A stretch of 64,000 bases of DNA, taken from positions 1,612,001 to 1,676,000 of the forward strand of contig JAEVLN010000008.1 in the NCBI GenBank assembly GCA_018350325.1, in the 5' to 3' direction. A program made the translations under genes and the position numbers. Position 1 is the stretch's first letter; each line of letters begins with the position of its first letter. Shown here piece by piece: positions 24,201 through 36,644 of this stretch. The notes below the pieces were generated by a model. The model was not told where the DNA came from, did not search any database, and worked only from the letters and a program-made list of their open reading frames with translations. Origin of the DNA: Globodera rostochiensis (taxonomy: Eukaryota; Nematoda; Chromadorea; Rhabditida; Heteroderidae).

Positions 24201-27200
24201 GTCCAAAAAACTTTGGACAGAATGAAAGAATTCGTCCACCGGTCTAAGGAAATGAAATTAAAAAATATAATGTTCACTTCTAAATCTAACCAACTCGCCT
24301 GAAAACGACCGGAGAACAAACGCTGAGAAGAAAAGTGTACAGAAACATTTGTCGGGTCCAATCGGCGGCCCCTTCCTCTCCGAGGGCGGCCAAGTTCGGC
24401 GCGGACATTGGCCAAAGACCAGTGCCATTGGCGGGCGATGAGTGCCGTCGACGGGAGGGCGAAGGGAGCGGCGAGAGAATGGAGCAGTGACAGGAGCCAA
24501 AGTCGACAAAAAGCGAGAACAGTTCAAGAGAAGCGTCCGACCAACTGACAGAACAAAAATAATTTTTCTTTGACCCCCCTCCCCCCCCCCCCCCTCCGTC
24601 GTTCGTACAAACGTCGACCGACTCCCACCCCCCCCCCCCCCGCCTTTCCATACTGTAATCTGTACCCCACCCCCTCCATACTGTATCTGTATTAAGCTAC
24701 CGTACCCTTCTTCCCACTGCTGCTGTTGCCGAATGTCACTCATCAGAATAAGCCAACATTGGGCCGATTCAGCCGGCGCCATGCCAAAAGTGCGTGGGAA
24801 TTCCTTCACCAAAATGGCTTTAAGTCGCGTTAAACAACGCAAATGTTCGTCGGGATGTTTGCCTTTCCTAAGGTTGAAAGCATTTTCTTTATTTATTTTT
24901 TATTCAATTTTTTACCTTTCCACGTTGAAGTAAACGTCCAGCAAAACAATTTTCATCGCCTCCAAAATGAAAGCGCAGTTTTTGTCGTCCATTCGGCTGA
25001 ATAAATCCGCCATCAGATTTTCAATCTTAAATACCCATTTAAGACGATTTTCTTTGCCCGCCGCACCTCCGAAAATTTAGTAAAATGAATTCGTGCCAAA
25101 ACGCAAAAGAACGCCAAAATGTTCGGCAGCAGGGGAACATCGTCGACAGGCGAAAGCTGTTTCAGCTGGGCCAAAACCCGAGATTGGAACTTGCCGTTGC
25201 GGTCCAACAGCTGGTAACTGACATTGCATAAACAAAGGGAGCAGACGCAGTCGAGGACCTAAAACGGAGGAGGGACAAAGTACAAAAAGCTTTCAAATAA
25301 TTTTAATTTTAAATGTCCAACCGACCGCCCTTTTCGTGTGCACCGAATTTGACATTGGGTACAGCTTGAGAAGATGGGTGATGAATGGTTCGAACTTGTG
25401 AAGAAGTTCGCCGATCAGTTGCGCATTCTGTCGTTGACCAATTAGGAGTAGAGTAAGTCGTTAATTAGCCCACCTCAGCCGGATGTTGGCCAAGTCTGTT
25501 GGGCAACATCCATCCGGAAAGACGAGCAACGAATGCATCGGCAAATTCCGTCCTTCGAACAAAGGCAGTGAATACGGTGAAGTTGTTAAGAGGGCCAAAA
25601 AGATGTCTTTCCAAAGGGTCTAAAGTTTCGATTACAAATAAATTGGGGGGGGGGGGGGGGGAGGGGAATCGATCCGCCGATCGGAATTTGCGGCGTTTAC
25701 CGTTTGTTTGCATTATGTGCTGCTCCCAAATTTCGCTTTGTCGCGCGGCTTTTCCATTCAAATTTTGTGCATTTGTACTGAACACGCATTTAAGCAACTG
25801 ATGGATGAGACGAGCCGAGTTGGCCGGCGAAATGTCAATCTTTTCAAAGAATTAATTAAATGTCTTTGAATTTTCAATTACCAACATCCGCTGATACAGC
25901 AAAAGTTCGTCCAGAAAAGTTCGGACAAATGCCAAATTGGCCACCTCCAAAAGGGCACATAGGCCACAAATTGCCGACTCCAATGGTTCCAAAAAGCGCC
26001 CAAATGACTCGGGGTTGAGTTGTTCCTTTGGAAAGACGGCAAATAATTAAGGGGAGGGGGGGACAGCTTTTACAATAAATGATTTGTAAGCCGCCTTCAA
26101 AGTCGGCTCCAAAGAGTTCAAAGTGGCCGAGTGGGTGAAACTGGTCGGTCGAGACGCTTTGATGCCGGAACCGATGAGCAAAGAAAAGTTTACGGCCTTA
26201 AATATGTTCAAAGTTCATGCCGATAGCTTCCAATTTGCCTTCGACGGATGGGTCGCGACAGGGCCAACGCCAAATTCATCGCCACCACCGCTAATTAATG
26301 ACATTTTTTCAGTCGAATGGCCGAAAAGCGACGGCCGCGACAAAACCGCCGCAAAAGCGCCCTCTGAACACAGCGAAAAAAAAGGGTTTTATGTGCAAAA
26401 CGCCAAAGACCGGCAGAGGAATTGGCCATCGAAGCGCTTTTCTCCGTCCGAAGCGTTCGCTCTTCGGCCACAACGGCGTAAAACAAATTGAGGACGCGCA
26501 GCAGCAACAGGGCCATCCTCTCCTGAAGAACGTTGCCAAGGGCCAAAGGCTGAAATTGGGGGGGGGGGGGGAGATAATTTGGCTGAATTGAAGTTGGGAG
26601 TCCAACCCAAAAAGTTATTATATGCTTAACAAAAATATATTTGAGCTTAAACAAATTAAATATATTAAATTGATGAGATTTCTGTATAATTTGCTTTTTT
26701 CTCACGTGCTGTTGTTTGAGATGTGCTTCGTCCGGCGGAGGATTCGGCCCAATTCCCCAAAATAGACCATGAATGTTCGTTCCTCGACCGCCAAATTCAA
26801 AAGAATGCAACAAATGGCCCTCGAAAATACCTTCAGAAAAATTAAATAAAATGAAAAATATGCAAAACTTGCCGGCAAAAAGTGCCGCAATTAATTTGAG
26901 CAAAGAGTTCAATTCGTTCAATGATGCACAACCGCTCTCAGCGCATTCCAACAGCAGAAACAGCAATTTATGACCATTTGGTAGCACACCGTCTTGGCCG
27001 TATGATATTAAAGGACGAGACCTAAACAAAAATAAGTAAAACAAAATTATTCATTATTTGATAATGCAACAAAAATAAAATATAAAACAAAATTATTCAT
27101 TATTTGATAATGCAACAAAAATAAAATATAAAACAAAATTATTCATTATTTTATAATGCACAAAAAAACCCGTTTCCGCTGAAATCAGAACAATTGAACA

Positions 27201-30200
27201 CAGTAAGCCAAATGGAGGCGAAATGGCCGGTGGTTGGCGGAAAATGTTCGGCCAAAGTGGCCAAAGCACTAACAAATCCAAATTGGCACTCGGAAAAGTT
27301 GGCACAAGCGACTGAGTGAATGGCGTTGAGGAAATATGCCAGATTTTGGGCAATTAACAAATGTTCGGTGGATGAGTTTTGGGCTTTGAAAGCGAATTGG
27401 CGAGGACAAATGCCGAGCAACTGAAAAGCTGTCATCGAATTGGACGCTTTGTCTTTTTTAATTTCAAAATGTCATTAATATGGAAAAAATGTTTCCGAGC
27501 GACCATTGGAAGTTGTCGCTGTGTCGCCTCTTCAAAACAATTCGGAAAAGTAAAAGGCGAAAACATCGACGAGTTTAACCGATCGCCAATTTGTGCGTTC
27601 AAAATCAACTTGGGCAGTGCATTTCGTGCCGCATTTTGAACCTAAAAATTCAATTTAAAATTATTAAATAAAATGCAACCCGCCCGAATGTCCGAGTCGA
27701 ACAAATGGCGAATAAAAAGACGCAAACACACGCCCTGAAGCCGAACACGACATTTGGTCAATGTGCGCGACCAGCGAATTTTGGAGAGAAATTCGACTCG
27801 TGAAGTCTTAAAATTAATTTCCAATGATTTTAAAAGGCATAAAATGTTTAAGTTACTATACTTCTCTACTTTATATGTTAATGGCAACATTTTTGTGACT
27901 AAAATGTTTTTTTTTGCATTTACAAAAATCATTGGATGCGATTTACAGCAAATATAGTAGTCAAAGAAAGAGACAGCCTCCCGAAATTGCAACCCCCCAA
28001 GATGTTGAAGAACCTTGACCAGAAAGTAATCGCAATGTTTGGAGGAAATGGCATATTCACAGGCGACCCCCAAAAGCTGTCCGTCGTCAAAAGGACATCC
28101 GAACAATGCGATTGAATGGGAAAACAGCTGAAGAACACTTTTCAGTCTGTTGGGACTGCGATTTATGTGCAAAGTCTTCTTCAAATGCCACGCCAACCGA
28201 CCTGGGGAAGGAGGATTAATGAAACATTGAAAATGCCAAAGTTCGGACGGACCCCTCTCCTCAGTTCCGTGCCGTTGTTGGGAGACCAACTTCTGTTCGC
28301 CCACCAATTTCCACAATTTCCATTTCCCAACAGTAAAAGCCAATTTAAGCGCAGCAACGGCCAAATTGTCGTCTTCATGGCCAATTAGATTGAGGAGGTC
28401 GGCGAGTGATTGGTGATGGCCATCAGCCAAAATGGGAAAAGTTTAGTCGGCTTATATTCTTTGCTTCAATGTACCGTGAACAATGAAACAATTTGCGGAT
28501 GCCAATTTAGGCTCAACCACCGCAGCACAACCCAGCACTTCCATGGCCAATATTTTATGTGAAATGCGCACTTTGCTGTCGTCGTACAGCTGCCCGTGGC
28601 CGGCTAGCAAAAAGCGGCGGGCGACGGTCAGCGCACAATGGAGCCAAAAGCTGAGGTCATCCGAGTCGAAGGGCACTGAATGAGCACACAAAGTAAGTCT
28701 TTTATAGTCAATTGTTCCATCCACACCAAAGATGTAACCGGATGCCAAAAAAAGTCCGGATTCCGGATCGAAAAATGCCCGGAAACCAGTTACATCCATG
28801 GTCCACACCGGTTCCGCAGTCCCATCCTTGACGGCCTCTGCTTCCGCTTGTCTCGTGAAGCTGGTCTGGCCCTTCGGCACCGGACTGATCGGACTCGTCG
28901 GATTCCGTCCTTTCGCTTCTGGCGATTATCTTTTTGCCAATTTGCACATCCTCATCCCCACACTTTCCGACTTTCTGTTCGTCTTCAATTTGAGTTTTTT
29001 GCTGGTGGAAGCAATTCATCAGAGGGTCGACGAAAAGTTCTGCGGAGATAACAGAAAATTTGTCGTCTTCTTCGTTGTCATCGGCGCTTCCCTTCACCTC
29101 CCGCAGTGTTTCGTTAATTTGGCCCCTCTCTTCCAAATTAATGCCAATTCTGCTTAGTGCCGTGTTCAAATCTTCCATGCCAAATTCTGCCTGCGGCGAA
29201 ATGTCCATCTCTCCGACGCCCCCCAAATCGCCCATTGAACTCCACGCACTCATTTTGGAAGTGCCCATGGAAAACACACTTTCCGCGTCTCAAATACTCT
29301 CATTAATTCTTTTGAGCATTTAATTTCGCTTTTTGGGGACTTCAAAAGTTTGGCTTACCGTCTCTTAATGTTAGCCTCTCGACCGCCTCCTCCCCACCAC
29401 TCTTTCCACGGGAATTTTGTCCATCATTTGACGCATGGAATGGAAAATTGGACGTCGCCAAATCCGAGGGATTTTTAGGGTCGGATAGAATAATTGTGCC
29501 GGGATTAAACTGAATTTGGGGGAAGTCAAAAGGGGAAAAAGCATGGCAAAAAGACATTGAAAAAGGCCGACGAAAGGGGCGGCGGCCATTGCTGGACGAA
29601 ATGTTGGGCACATTCGCGCAAAAGCTCCAAGGCCGCCACCAAAACTTCGTTCGCCTCACAGCAAAGGCAACACAAAACTTTGGACAGCAACTGACCGAAA
29701 GTTTTATTTTGAACGGGCGGGGGGCGTTCAGACGACTCAGAGTTTTCAGAAACCAAAAAACTCAGCAAAAATGTGTCGTTTAAGTAAACTTTTGCCCCAA
29801 TTTTGATCGCTTCATTACCTTTTGCAAGTTAGGCAATGTGCCCTCCGTCAAATGTTCCACCAAATGGGGCCAAACCATCCGAAAGGTGTTTAGAGCACCG
29901 ACCAAACGCATTTTATGCTCTTTCTCATCCAATTCGAAAACAATTTTAGAAAGATTGTAAAATGATTTGTGCAGAATTGAGGGCACGAACTTGGCCAATT
30001 GGGCAATTGTCGTTGAAGCAGCTCTGAAGAGCCAAAGGATGACGAATAATTATTTAATTGGGCTCGTAAATGCAAAATTTTTGGTACATATTTATGCCAA
30101 ATGCGGCAATGGTATGGAATTGCGGTCCCGACAAAAAAAATTTAAAAAAATCAGAATGCATTTTTTTACGGTAAAATTAAGCGTAGAACACGAATCCGAG

Positions 30201-31536
30201 CTCGCATTTTGCGAATGTCGAACCCCGAACCCGAATTCGAACAATTTTTAAAATTTCAGCCACGTGAAAATAATTTATGCATGAACCCAAAAAGCTTAAA
30301 ACCATCAAAAAATGCACGAAAATGTTTGTAGTAATAAAATCGTTAACGGGGTCGAACTATGCAATATAAAAAATTTGTTAAACCAAAAAAAAAAGTTGCA
30401 TTTGAAATTTCGAAAAATGTTCAAATTCGGGTTTGGGGTTCGACATTCGCAAAATCTGAGTTCGGATTCGTGTTCTACGCATATTTTTGCCCTAGAAAAC
30501 ATGTCTATTTAAAATATTAATTATTTAAAAGTTTTGTTTTAATTTTTTCGTCGGGACCGCAATTTCATAACATTGCCAAAACGCGCAAAATGAGAGATTT
30601 CCCATTTGTTTTTTACCGATTTTTTGTGCCGTTCAATTTGAGGTTTTCCATCGCAATTTCAAAGAGTTCTTCGGCTTTCTCCGCATTATTTATGCCGACC
30701 AAAACTGTTCCAATTTGGGCAAAAATGACAGGAAAGTGCCGTTCAATAGCGGCATGGACGGATTCTTCGGGCCGTTGAAGACAAATTGCGGAAGCATTCA
30801 GCAGATGAGTCAAAAAAATGCTGGAAGAAGCGTTTTAATGGCATTGGCAATTTGGGAAAGTTGCAACATTTCTCTTTTCAACTCCATAAACATAATTTAT
30901 AATTGAATTTTGTTTTCAAATTGTGCCCACCTCGCCCTCTGTGCTTTGGGCTTCCCAATTGTCCAGCTAAGCTTTTGCAGTGCCGCGCAAACTGCGCGTG
31001 CCGGATTCGTCCGCTTGCTCAGTTCGTTAAGCAGAAAAGCGACGACTTTTTCAGGTTGGAATTTCAACAAAAACTTCTGCAATTTTATCCGTTTGTTCAA
31101 TTTTGCATTCACCAAACCCTAAAGACGGCATCCAAAGTTTGATCGGCGATGAAGCGCAGTGACTGTTCTCGATGGTCCAAACACTTCAAAATTGGATGAT
31201 GCAAATGTTTTCAAAAACCCCAATTAACCTGGAAAAGTGCCGAAACGGCGCCAGTGAGCACGTGCCGTGGCACCCGTCCCAGCGATTCCCAACTGTTCAG
31301 CAGCCAACTCAACTCGTTCAGAGCCTGGAGCTCTCTCTCCAACGAGACGGGCTTTCTTCTGCAAAGTTAGCAAATGAATCAAATGAATATTTTCCCGACT
31401 TTTTAAGTGTTTCCGATGTCGACGAGTTCGTGTCGACGTTATAAAATGTCTCTTTGCTGTGTTCCAACACAATCACTGCACGGCAAATTCGATCGGCGAA
31501 GGGTCCGTCGGTGGAGGGGGCATTTTTAGAAAGCAT
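18291..31536 (-). CDS. Huntingtin homologue (large HEAT-repeat protein)
   Basis: A 13-kb multi-exon gene encoding a huntingtin-type helical-repeat scaffold. Landmarks in correct order along the minus strand: start near 31536; REQSLRFIADQTLDAVF (about 31130-31190); RPEESVHAAIERHFPVI (30613-30813), matching the human RPEESV block; DDSKVRISHKILAMEVLG (28452-28880); a HEAT-like stretch with LADLLNLIGHEDDN (27642-28430); RAQFEDLWMSLFGVL followed by IESLTNILLQTL (about 21521-21700), matching human QFEETWATLLGVL; LNGLLYLLQSDHLHRI (19544-19732); and a C-terminal block around 18291-18850. There is no N-terminal polyglutamine or polyproline. Introns contain minisatellites, poly-G tracts and a foldback element. 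Identity is confident from collinear blocks; individual exon limits and the 3' end are approximate. Confidence 0.85.
20878..21524. repeat. 31/41-bp AT-rich minisatellite in huntingtin intron
   Basis: Alternating 31- and 41-bp units built from AATTAATTAAAATGTAATTA and CGGGGAAGAGG fill intron 20862-21520. On the minus strand every unit contains CTTCCCC|GTAATTAC, identical to the exon end and donor at 21521/21520, so the splice donor is repeated about 17 times. Confidence 0.9.
27039..27160. repeat. 46-bp tandem repeat
   Basis: About 2.6 copies of a 46-bp AT-rich unit containing ATTATTCATTATTTGATAAT in a huntingtin intron. Confidence 0.85.
30104..30580. mobile_element. Foldback / MITE-like element in huntingtin intron
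   Basis: A long imperfect inverted repeat. The left arm (about 30104-30260) contains GGAATTGCGGTCCCGAC and TAGAACACGAATCCGAG; the right arm (about 30405-30580) contains their reverse complements (GTCGGGACCGCAATTTC and CGGATTCGTGTTCTA) in mirrored order. The central spacer is AT-rich and has no coding potential. Structure fits a non-autonomous foldback DNA element; target-site duplications were not resolved. Confidence 0.7.
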
Positions 31537-32640
31537 TTTAAGTAAATTAATTAAGTCTTAGCAAATACATAAGCATTGAAGCTTTATAATTCCGGCTGTA
31601 CAGAACATCAAGACTACCGAAAGGTTGGAATTTGTTTGAATTCTCGTTGTGTACTAAAAAAAAATAAATAAACATATTTTAGTTCAAAAAAATATTTTTA
31701 TTTTTTTTTAACTTTTTGGTCAATGAAACACTTTAGACATTTATTCGGAGAAAAGTGACAGAAAAATTGGCATGGACCCCCCCGCCATTCTCTGAGATTC
31801 CCCCCCCCCCCAATCCCCTCAATCAATCATTCAATTTGAATTGATGTAAAAGTCACCTCTGCCCCAATTCTCTCATCAAAGAATAAATAAATAAATAAAT
31901 AACATTATGCTTTTTTTACGTAAATATTTGTCGCTCAATACAATAACATTTCTCCTAATTATCGTCCAAATTTCAAATACGACGACCAAAAATGGTTCGT
32001 ATTGCAAACATTTACATACATATTGGCATGTTAAGGGGGAGTTTTTAGCTCGAAAGTCCCGCTGGACTTTTACGGGGACTGATTCAAATCCGTTAACATT
32101 TTGTTAAAAGGGATTTAAGAAACAGAAACTTTTATTGAGTTTTAAAATTATATTGATTTGACTTTTATTAAATTAATCCTTAAATTTAATATTTTTTGTA
32201 TTTATGTATAGAATTGAAGAAACTGAGGAAACATTTTTCAGCTGTAAAGAAAACAATTTTACGTCAGTGGGAGGGTAAGAAATTCTAATTCGTAAATGAA
32301 TATTTTCAATTATTTTTATAATTAAATATTTATATTTTAAAATAGATGATTCGCAATTCGCAGAATTTTTTGAGAGTTTGACGGTAAATGTGGGGAAAGT
32401 GTGTCAAAGTCAACGAGCATTCGGTGGAACTGTGACAACGTGAACTAATTATGAATGAATTAACGATTTATATTAGGGATTCGACCCCGACCCCTCGGGG
32501 GTTGGAAGGTCGGCGTTCTTCGGGGCGGCATGTTTAGAGTTGGGGGGTTAGCTTTGTTCTAAGTTCGGGGTAAAATCCTGATATTTCTAGTTTGAAAAGT
32601 TGAAGGATTGGTGTAAGCATTATTAACTTTTTTAATATTT
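31537..32640. other. Intergenic region between divergent genes
   Basis: 5' flank of huntingtin and upstream part of the next gene. It contains AT-rich sequence, a poly-C run at 31801-31811 and a GC-rich insert near 32475-32560 (CCCCGACCCCTCGGGGGTTGG, partly palindromic). A frame at 31907-32107 has a hydrophobic leader (NTITFLLIIVQIS) and could be a first exon of the downstream gene, but I could not join it in phase. Confidence 0.4.
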
Positions 32641-32652
32641 AATAAAAGACTG

Positions 32653-33408
32653 GATAAGCATTGGAAATGGTTAGAAGAGTTTGATGCTTTGTCGCTGTTC
32701 GGTAAAATTGTTGTGGCGGGGGTCAAAGAACGCCTGCTGAAGAAGTTGGAGCAGGCGGATATGTGGCACACATTGCAAGTGGCCAAGCAGAGAATGGCAT
32801 TTATGCTGATGGCCATTTTGGCATTGAGCCAACAATCGGTGGGGCGTTGTACGGTGGACACTGTGGAATCATTCATTGGGGATCAGATATGCACTGAGCT
32901 GACCAAACTGGGAAGGGCAATGCATGTGAGAACTTTGATCATCAGAGAAATCGCATTTTAAAATAAAACCATTTTAAATTTGCTATAAATTCACGCAAAA
33001 ATGATTGTCTTTGGACAGAAACGCCGAAATGACACAGCCAATTTGGATTACCCAAAAGTGATCGCTTCGGCGTTTCACAATTTGGCGGCTCTCTGCGAAT
33101 ATTTGCAGTTGAATTGGAATATTCTTGTAGAGGAAGACGAATGGATGATGAGGGAGTTGAAGCAGTTATTGGAGGGTGGGGGAATGGAAGAATGTGCCGG
33201 AAAAGCGAACAAACACTTTGGGGCGGACGGAATTGGCATCTTTAGGGATGAGGCTAAAAGGCTGAGGAAGAAATTGGGCATCGGCAGGGAATGGAAGGAA
33301 AAGGTGAAGAAGTACTTGGAAACGCTGAAGAGGAAGTTGCTGAAGCGCAACGCCAAAGACAAAACAAAGAGCACAGCTTCGAAAGTTTATACAGAAAATC
33401 GCTGTTGA
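32653..33408 (+). CDS. Unrecognised helical, basic-tailed protein (5' end unresolved)
   Basis: Two exons join in phase: about 32653-32925 and 33019-33408, with donor CAT|GTGAGA and acceptor TTGGACAG. The product is rich in amphipathic helices (e.g. VKERLLKKLEQADMWHTL, EDEWMMRELKQLLEGG) and ends in a lysine/arginine-rich tail. The first exon follows a TAATAAAAG acceptor, so at least one upstream exon is missing, possibly the hydrophobic-leader frame at 31907, which would make it a secreted protein. No family recognised. Confidence 0.5.
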
Positions 33409-33805
33409 ATGAATGTTTTTGGTATAAAGAGGGTAGACGGCACCGGGACCAAGATTTTAACCGGGAAAAAGTTTAATTTTCAGGCAACGTGCTCATGTTC
33501 CCACGAAGCATTGCCCCATATGTGAGTCCAAAACTACAAAACTAACAGTCCCGGTTCCGTGCTACACTATTAAATTAAATTAATTTATTTCCTTTCAAAT
33601 TGTATTTATTTAAATGAATATAAAAAGTCCCCCGCAGAGGCTGGACTTGCCCAACCCGCGGGGGGAGGGAGTCCATCCCAGTATAAAATATTGTATAATT
33701 GCATAAATAATATTGACGATTCGATGTGTTCTAACATTTACAACGGATGACTTAGTTCAAATAATATCTCTGACAGAAACAAAGCCTAAATGGGCAATTT
33801 GTTCT
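33409..33805. other. Intergenic spacer
   Basis: Between the 3' ends of two convergent genes. AT-rich, with a short GC-rich hairpin-like stretch near 33630-33670 (CCCGCAGAGG ... CCGCGGGGGG). No gene seen. Confidence 0.4.
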
Positions 33806-36308
33806 TTATCTGAGACCGACGAGTGAAGAGGCCGACGGCGATGGGGAAAGGCGGCCGTCTCTCGCAGGACGCACAATGGCGGTGATGGAAAGTTGCCGGT
33901 TACGCAACAAATGGAAGCAGTTCAAACAGACTCTGACCGGCTGTGCGCTGGAAGGCATTTTGACGCGCCCGCTGCTGCACGCGTTGCAGAATATTTGCCC
34001 GCAGTTTCTGAAACATAAACTTTTAAGGAGGAGGCGGGTGAACAACCTGCAGTGGTGCTTGCGCTGCAGTACTCCGAATTGAATGTCGCACATGCGACAT
34101 TGAACGGCCCGACTATCCTCCATCCACTCGGCCTCGCTCAACGGCATTATCTCCTCCTTCAATTCGACCATCCTCAGTTTGGATCTGAACATTCATTTTC
34201 TTTAAGTTTAACGACGACCGTCCGTCAGCTTACTCTGACAATGCTTCACTGAACTCCTGAAGAGCCATTTGACAGTCGATCAGTTGCTGTTTGCTCCTTC
34301 GGTACTCCTCGTTCAGGTTGAACAACTCCTTAACGGTCCGACCTCACGGACATTCCCTCAGCCAACCGACCTTCTCCGTCTTGGCCAGTGCCTCTACCCG
34401 GGCTTCCAACTCTGCATTTCGTCGCCTCAGTGCGGCGTTCTGTTCTAGTTCCCGACTCAGCTCTTGCTGTTTCCCTTTCAAATTACTCATCGTCTGAGTT
34501 GTTTATGAAGCATAAAATGATTTATTTTTGAACTTCGCACCTCCATGTACTGCTTGGTCTTGTCAATCAATTCTGTTTGCAATCGATTCAAGCCTGTCGT
34601 CTCACTCTCAGCTTCTTCGTTTGCGGAGGTCAAAGTTTTGTTCTGCTGAAGCGCATTCAGTGAACCGTTCAGCTCCTTCATCTCCTAAACCCGGCGTTTA
34701 AGTGCCCGTCCACCAAAACACAGCCCTCTTCATTTTTAACCTTCTCGTGGATTTCGTTCATCTGACAAATGTCTTTTTTGAGACGCTTCACTCGGCTTTC
34801 AGCCGCCTTCAATTTTTCATAGAGATCCTCCGTGAACTTTTTCATATCCGTCAATTGCTCCTGACTGGACGGGATGTTTTTATGCAAAATCATTTAACGA
34901 GATTTTCCCCTATTTAACGATCGTATGGGTCTCGGCCAGGGCCAACCGCCGTCCACCTCTCATTCCTTCCCACCTTATGCGAACAGAATCCTCCTTTTCA
35001 GCTAATCTGGCCCTCAAAATGTCTCTTTCATGCTCCAAGTCCCTCAGTCGATCAGTGAATACCAAAGACCGGTCCTCGGAAGCTATCGACCCATTTGACT
35101 GAAACATTTCAGCAGATTTGTGCGCTTTCGTCCCATTCACCTCCTTTTTGCCTTCTTCCACTTCCAACCGTTCCAACTTTCTTCTCAATTGTTCGTTGTT
35201 TAAACTTACAAATTATTCCGTTTTATGTTAATTAAATGCTCTCCTCCCACCACAACTGCCGGTTCCTTTCCTCCAAATATTGCTTTTGGCTCAGCACCAA
35301 AGCCAACTCCTCGCCGCTGACAGAAAGGTCCCCCCTGTCCCCATAACCATTGGCCGCCGAATTGGGGGGCATGTGGCCGGGAAGTGTGGGGAGGCGGAGG
35401 TAGGGGGAAAGTTCAAAAGAATTTATTTGCTCCTAAACGATCGAACCACTGATTTAGGGTAAATAATTAAAGCAGCGACACCTGCAATTGGTCATTTTCG
35501 ATGGGCAAATTGCAGTCGAAAACATTCAAAGCCAAAAGGGAGCCGCACAAAAATGCGCAACAGTCATTCCGCATGAAGGCCCGACATTCGTAGAAATCGC
35601 TAAAATCGAAAACAAATAAATTAGGGCGCATCGATTTGGACGGCGGATTAAACTTTAATTAAACCAAAACGGACTTTTTGCCATTGAATTCGAAAAGTGC
35701 GTGAAAATAATCGGACAGTCGCTTTTGCATCATCGCCAAACGCCAAAATGCGCGAATTCTTCCGATCGGAGAACTAAATTTGGAATTTGTTGCTCAATTT
35801 TTATAAAAATTCGGACTTCAAATTTCTCATTTCGTTTATGCTTTTGTACAAGTCGCCCATGTCGACGTTTTCTTTGCTTGCTTGGCCAATTAAAGTCCAA
35901 AGTTCGGCCGCTTCAGGCCTTCTTCTGACCAATAAAGAAGCTAAAGCAATTACTGAGCTAATTTGGATTAAAATGGCGTTTTACAGGAAGGCCGAAAACC
36001 GTGCCAGAGGACTTTCTCGAACATAACGAAAAAGTCGTTGACCTCTCGAGTTTCCACACCATCCAAAAGCATCCGATTGGAACGGATTGCGTCGTCGAGA
36101 AGAGAGTTGAGGACGAGGTGGATGATGGCCAGCAAATTGTTACGCTCATTTTCTGTGAAGAAAAGAGAGAACATCGCTAATTCAATATAAATATAGGAAA
36201 AGCCAACTAACCATGGCCAATTCGTATGGCCCGTTTCGAAAAAGTGTTGCGATCATCCACCGATGTTGAGGGCCATGTTAATGACGGCACAAAACTCATT
36301 GCGTCCAT
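33806..36308 (-). CDS. RUN and FYVE domain protein (RUFY-like)
   Basis: Endosomal adaptor family. From the start (36308, MDAMSF...) the minus strand encodes a RUN domain: ENERNNLLAIIHLVLNSLL, REVNDFFVMFEKVLWHGFR, LWTLIGQASKENVDM and FYECRAFMRNDCCAFLCGSL, matching the RUFY order. A coiled-coil region follows over several exons (about 34290-35190; e.g. RLRDLEHERDILRARLAEKE). The C-terminus is a FYVE zinc finger with the phosphoinositide motif RKHHCR and paired cysteines (CRMC, NCGQIFCNAC, CLNC), split by an intron with a TTTATGTTTCAG acceptor. FYVE domains bind PI3P on endosomes and RUN domains bind small GTPases (family knowledge). The first intron joins GGCCATG to AAAATGAG in phase. Middle exon limits were not all placed. 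Confidence 0.88.
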
Positions 36309-36644
36309 TGAGTTTATAATGCTTCTTAAACTGCCAAATGATATTAACTTTGGAAAGACCCGGGGAAATCTGACAAAATGCCAGTTAAAATTTGTTAAAA
36401 ACGGAAAATTAAAAAAGTAAATTTACAGAATTTGCCCTGAAGCGACAAAACGCGTCAGAATTTCTTTACTATTTTCCCGGAGGCAATTCCAAACCGGAGT
36501 TATTTATTGATCATTTTATGCTAGCTCCCTAGCATTATTTTGTTTTCTGGAACATTGTTTGTGTCTTATATTGATTTTATGCAATTTAACATTAAAAAAT
36601 ATTATTTTGATTTGGCCTTTTCTTTCTTTATTAACTTTTCAGCA
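36309..36644. promoter_or_regulatory. Shared 5' region with likely trans-splice acceptor
   Basis: Spacer between divergent genes. Immediately before the ATG at 36645 lies TTAACTTTTCAG|CA, a strong 3' splice site with no evident upstream exon, which is what a spliced-leader acceptor looks like in nematodes (inference). Confidence 0.4.
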
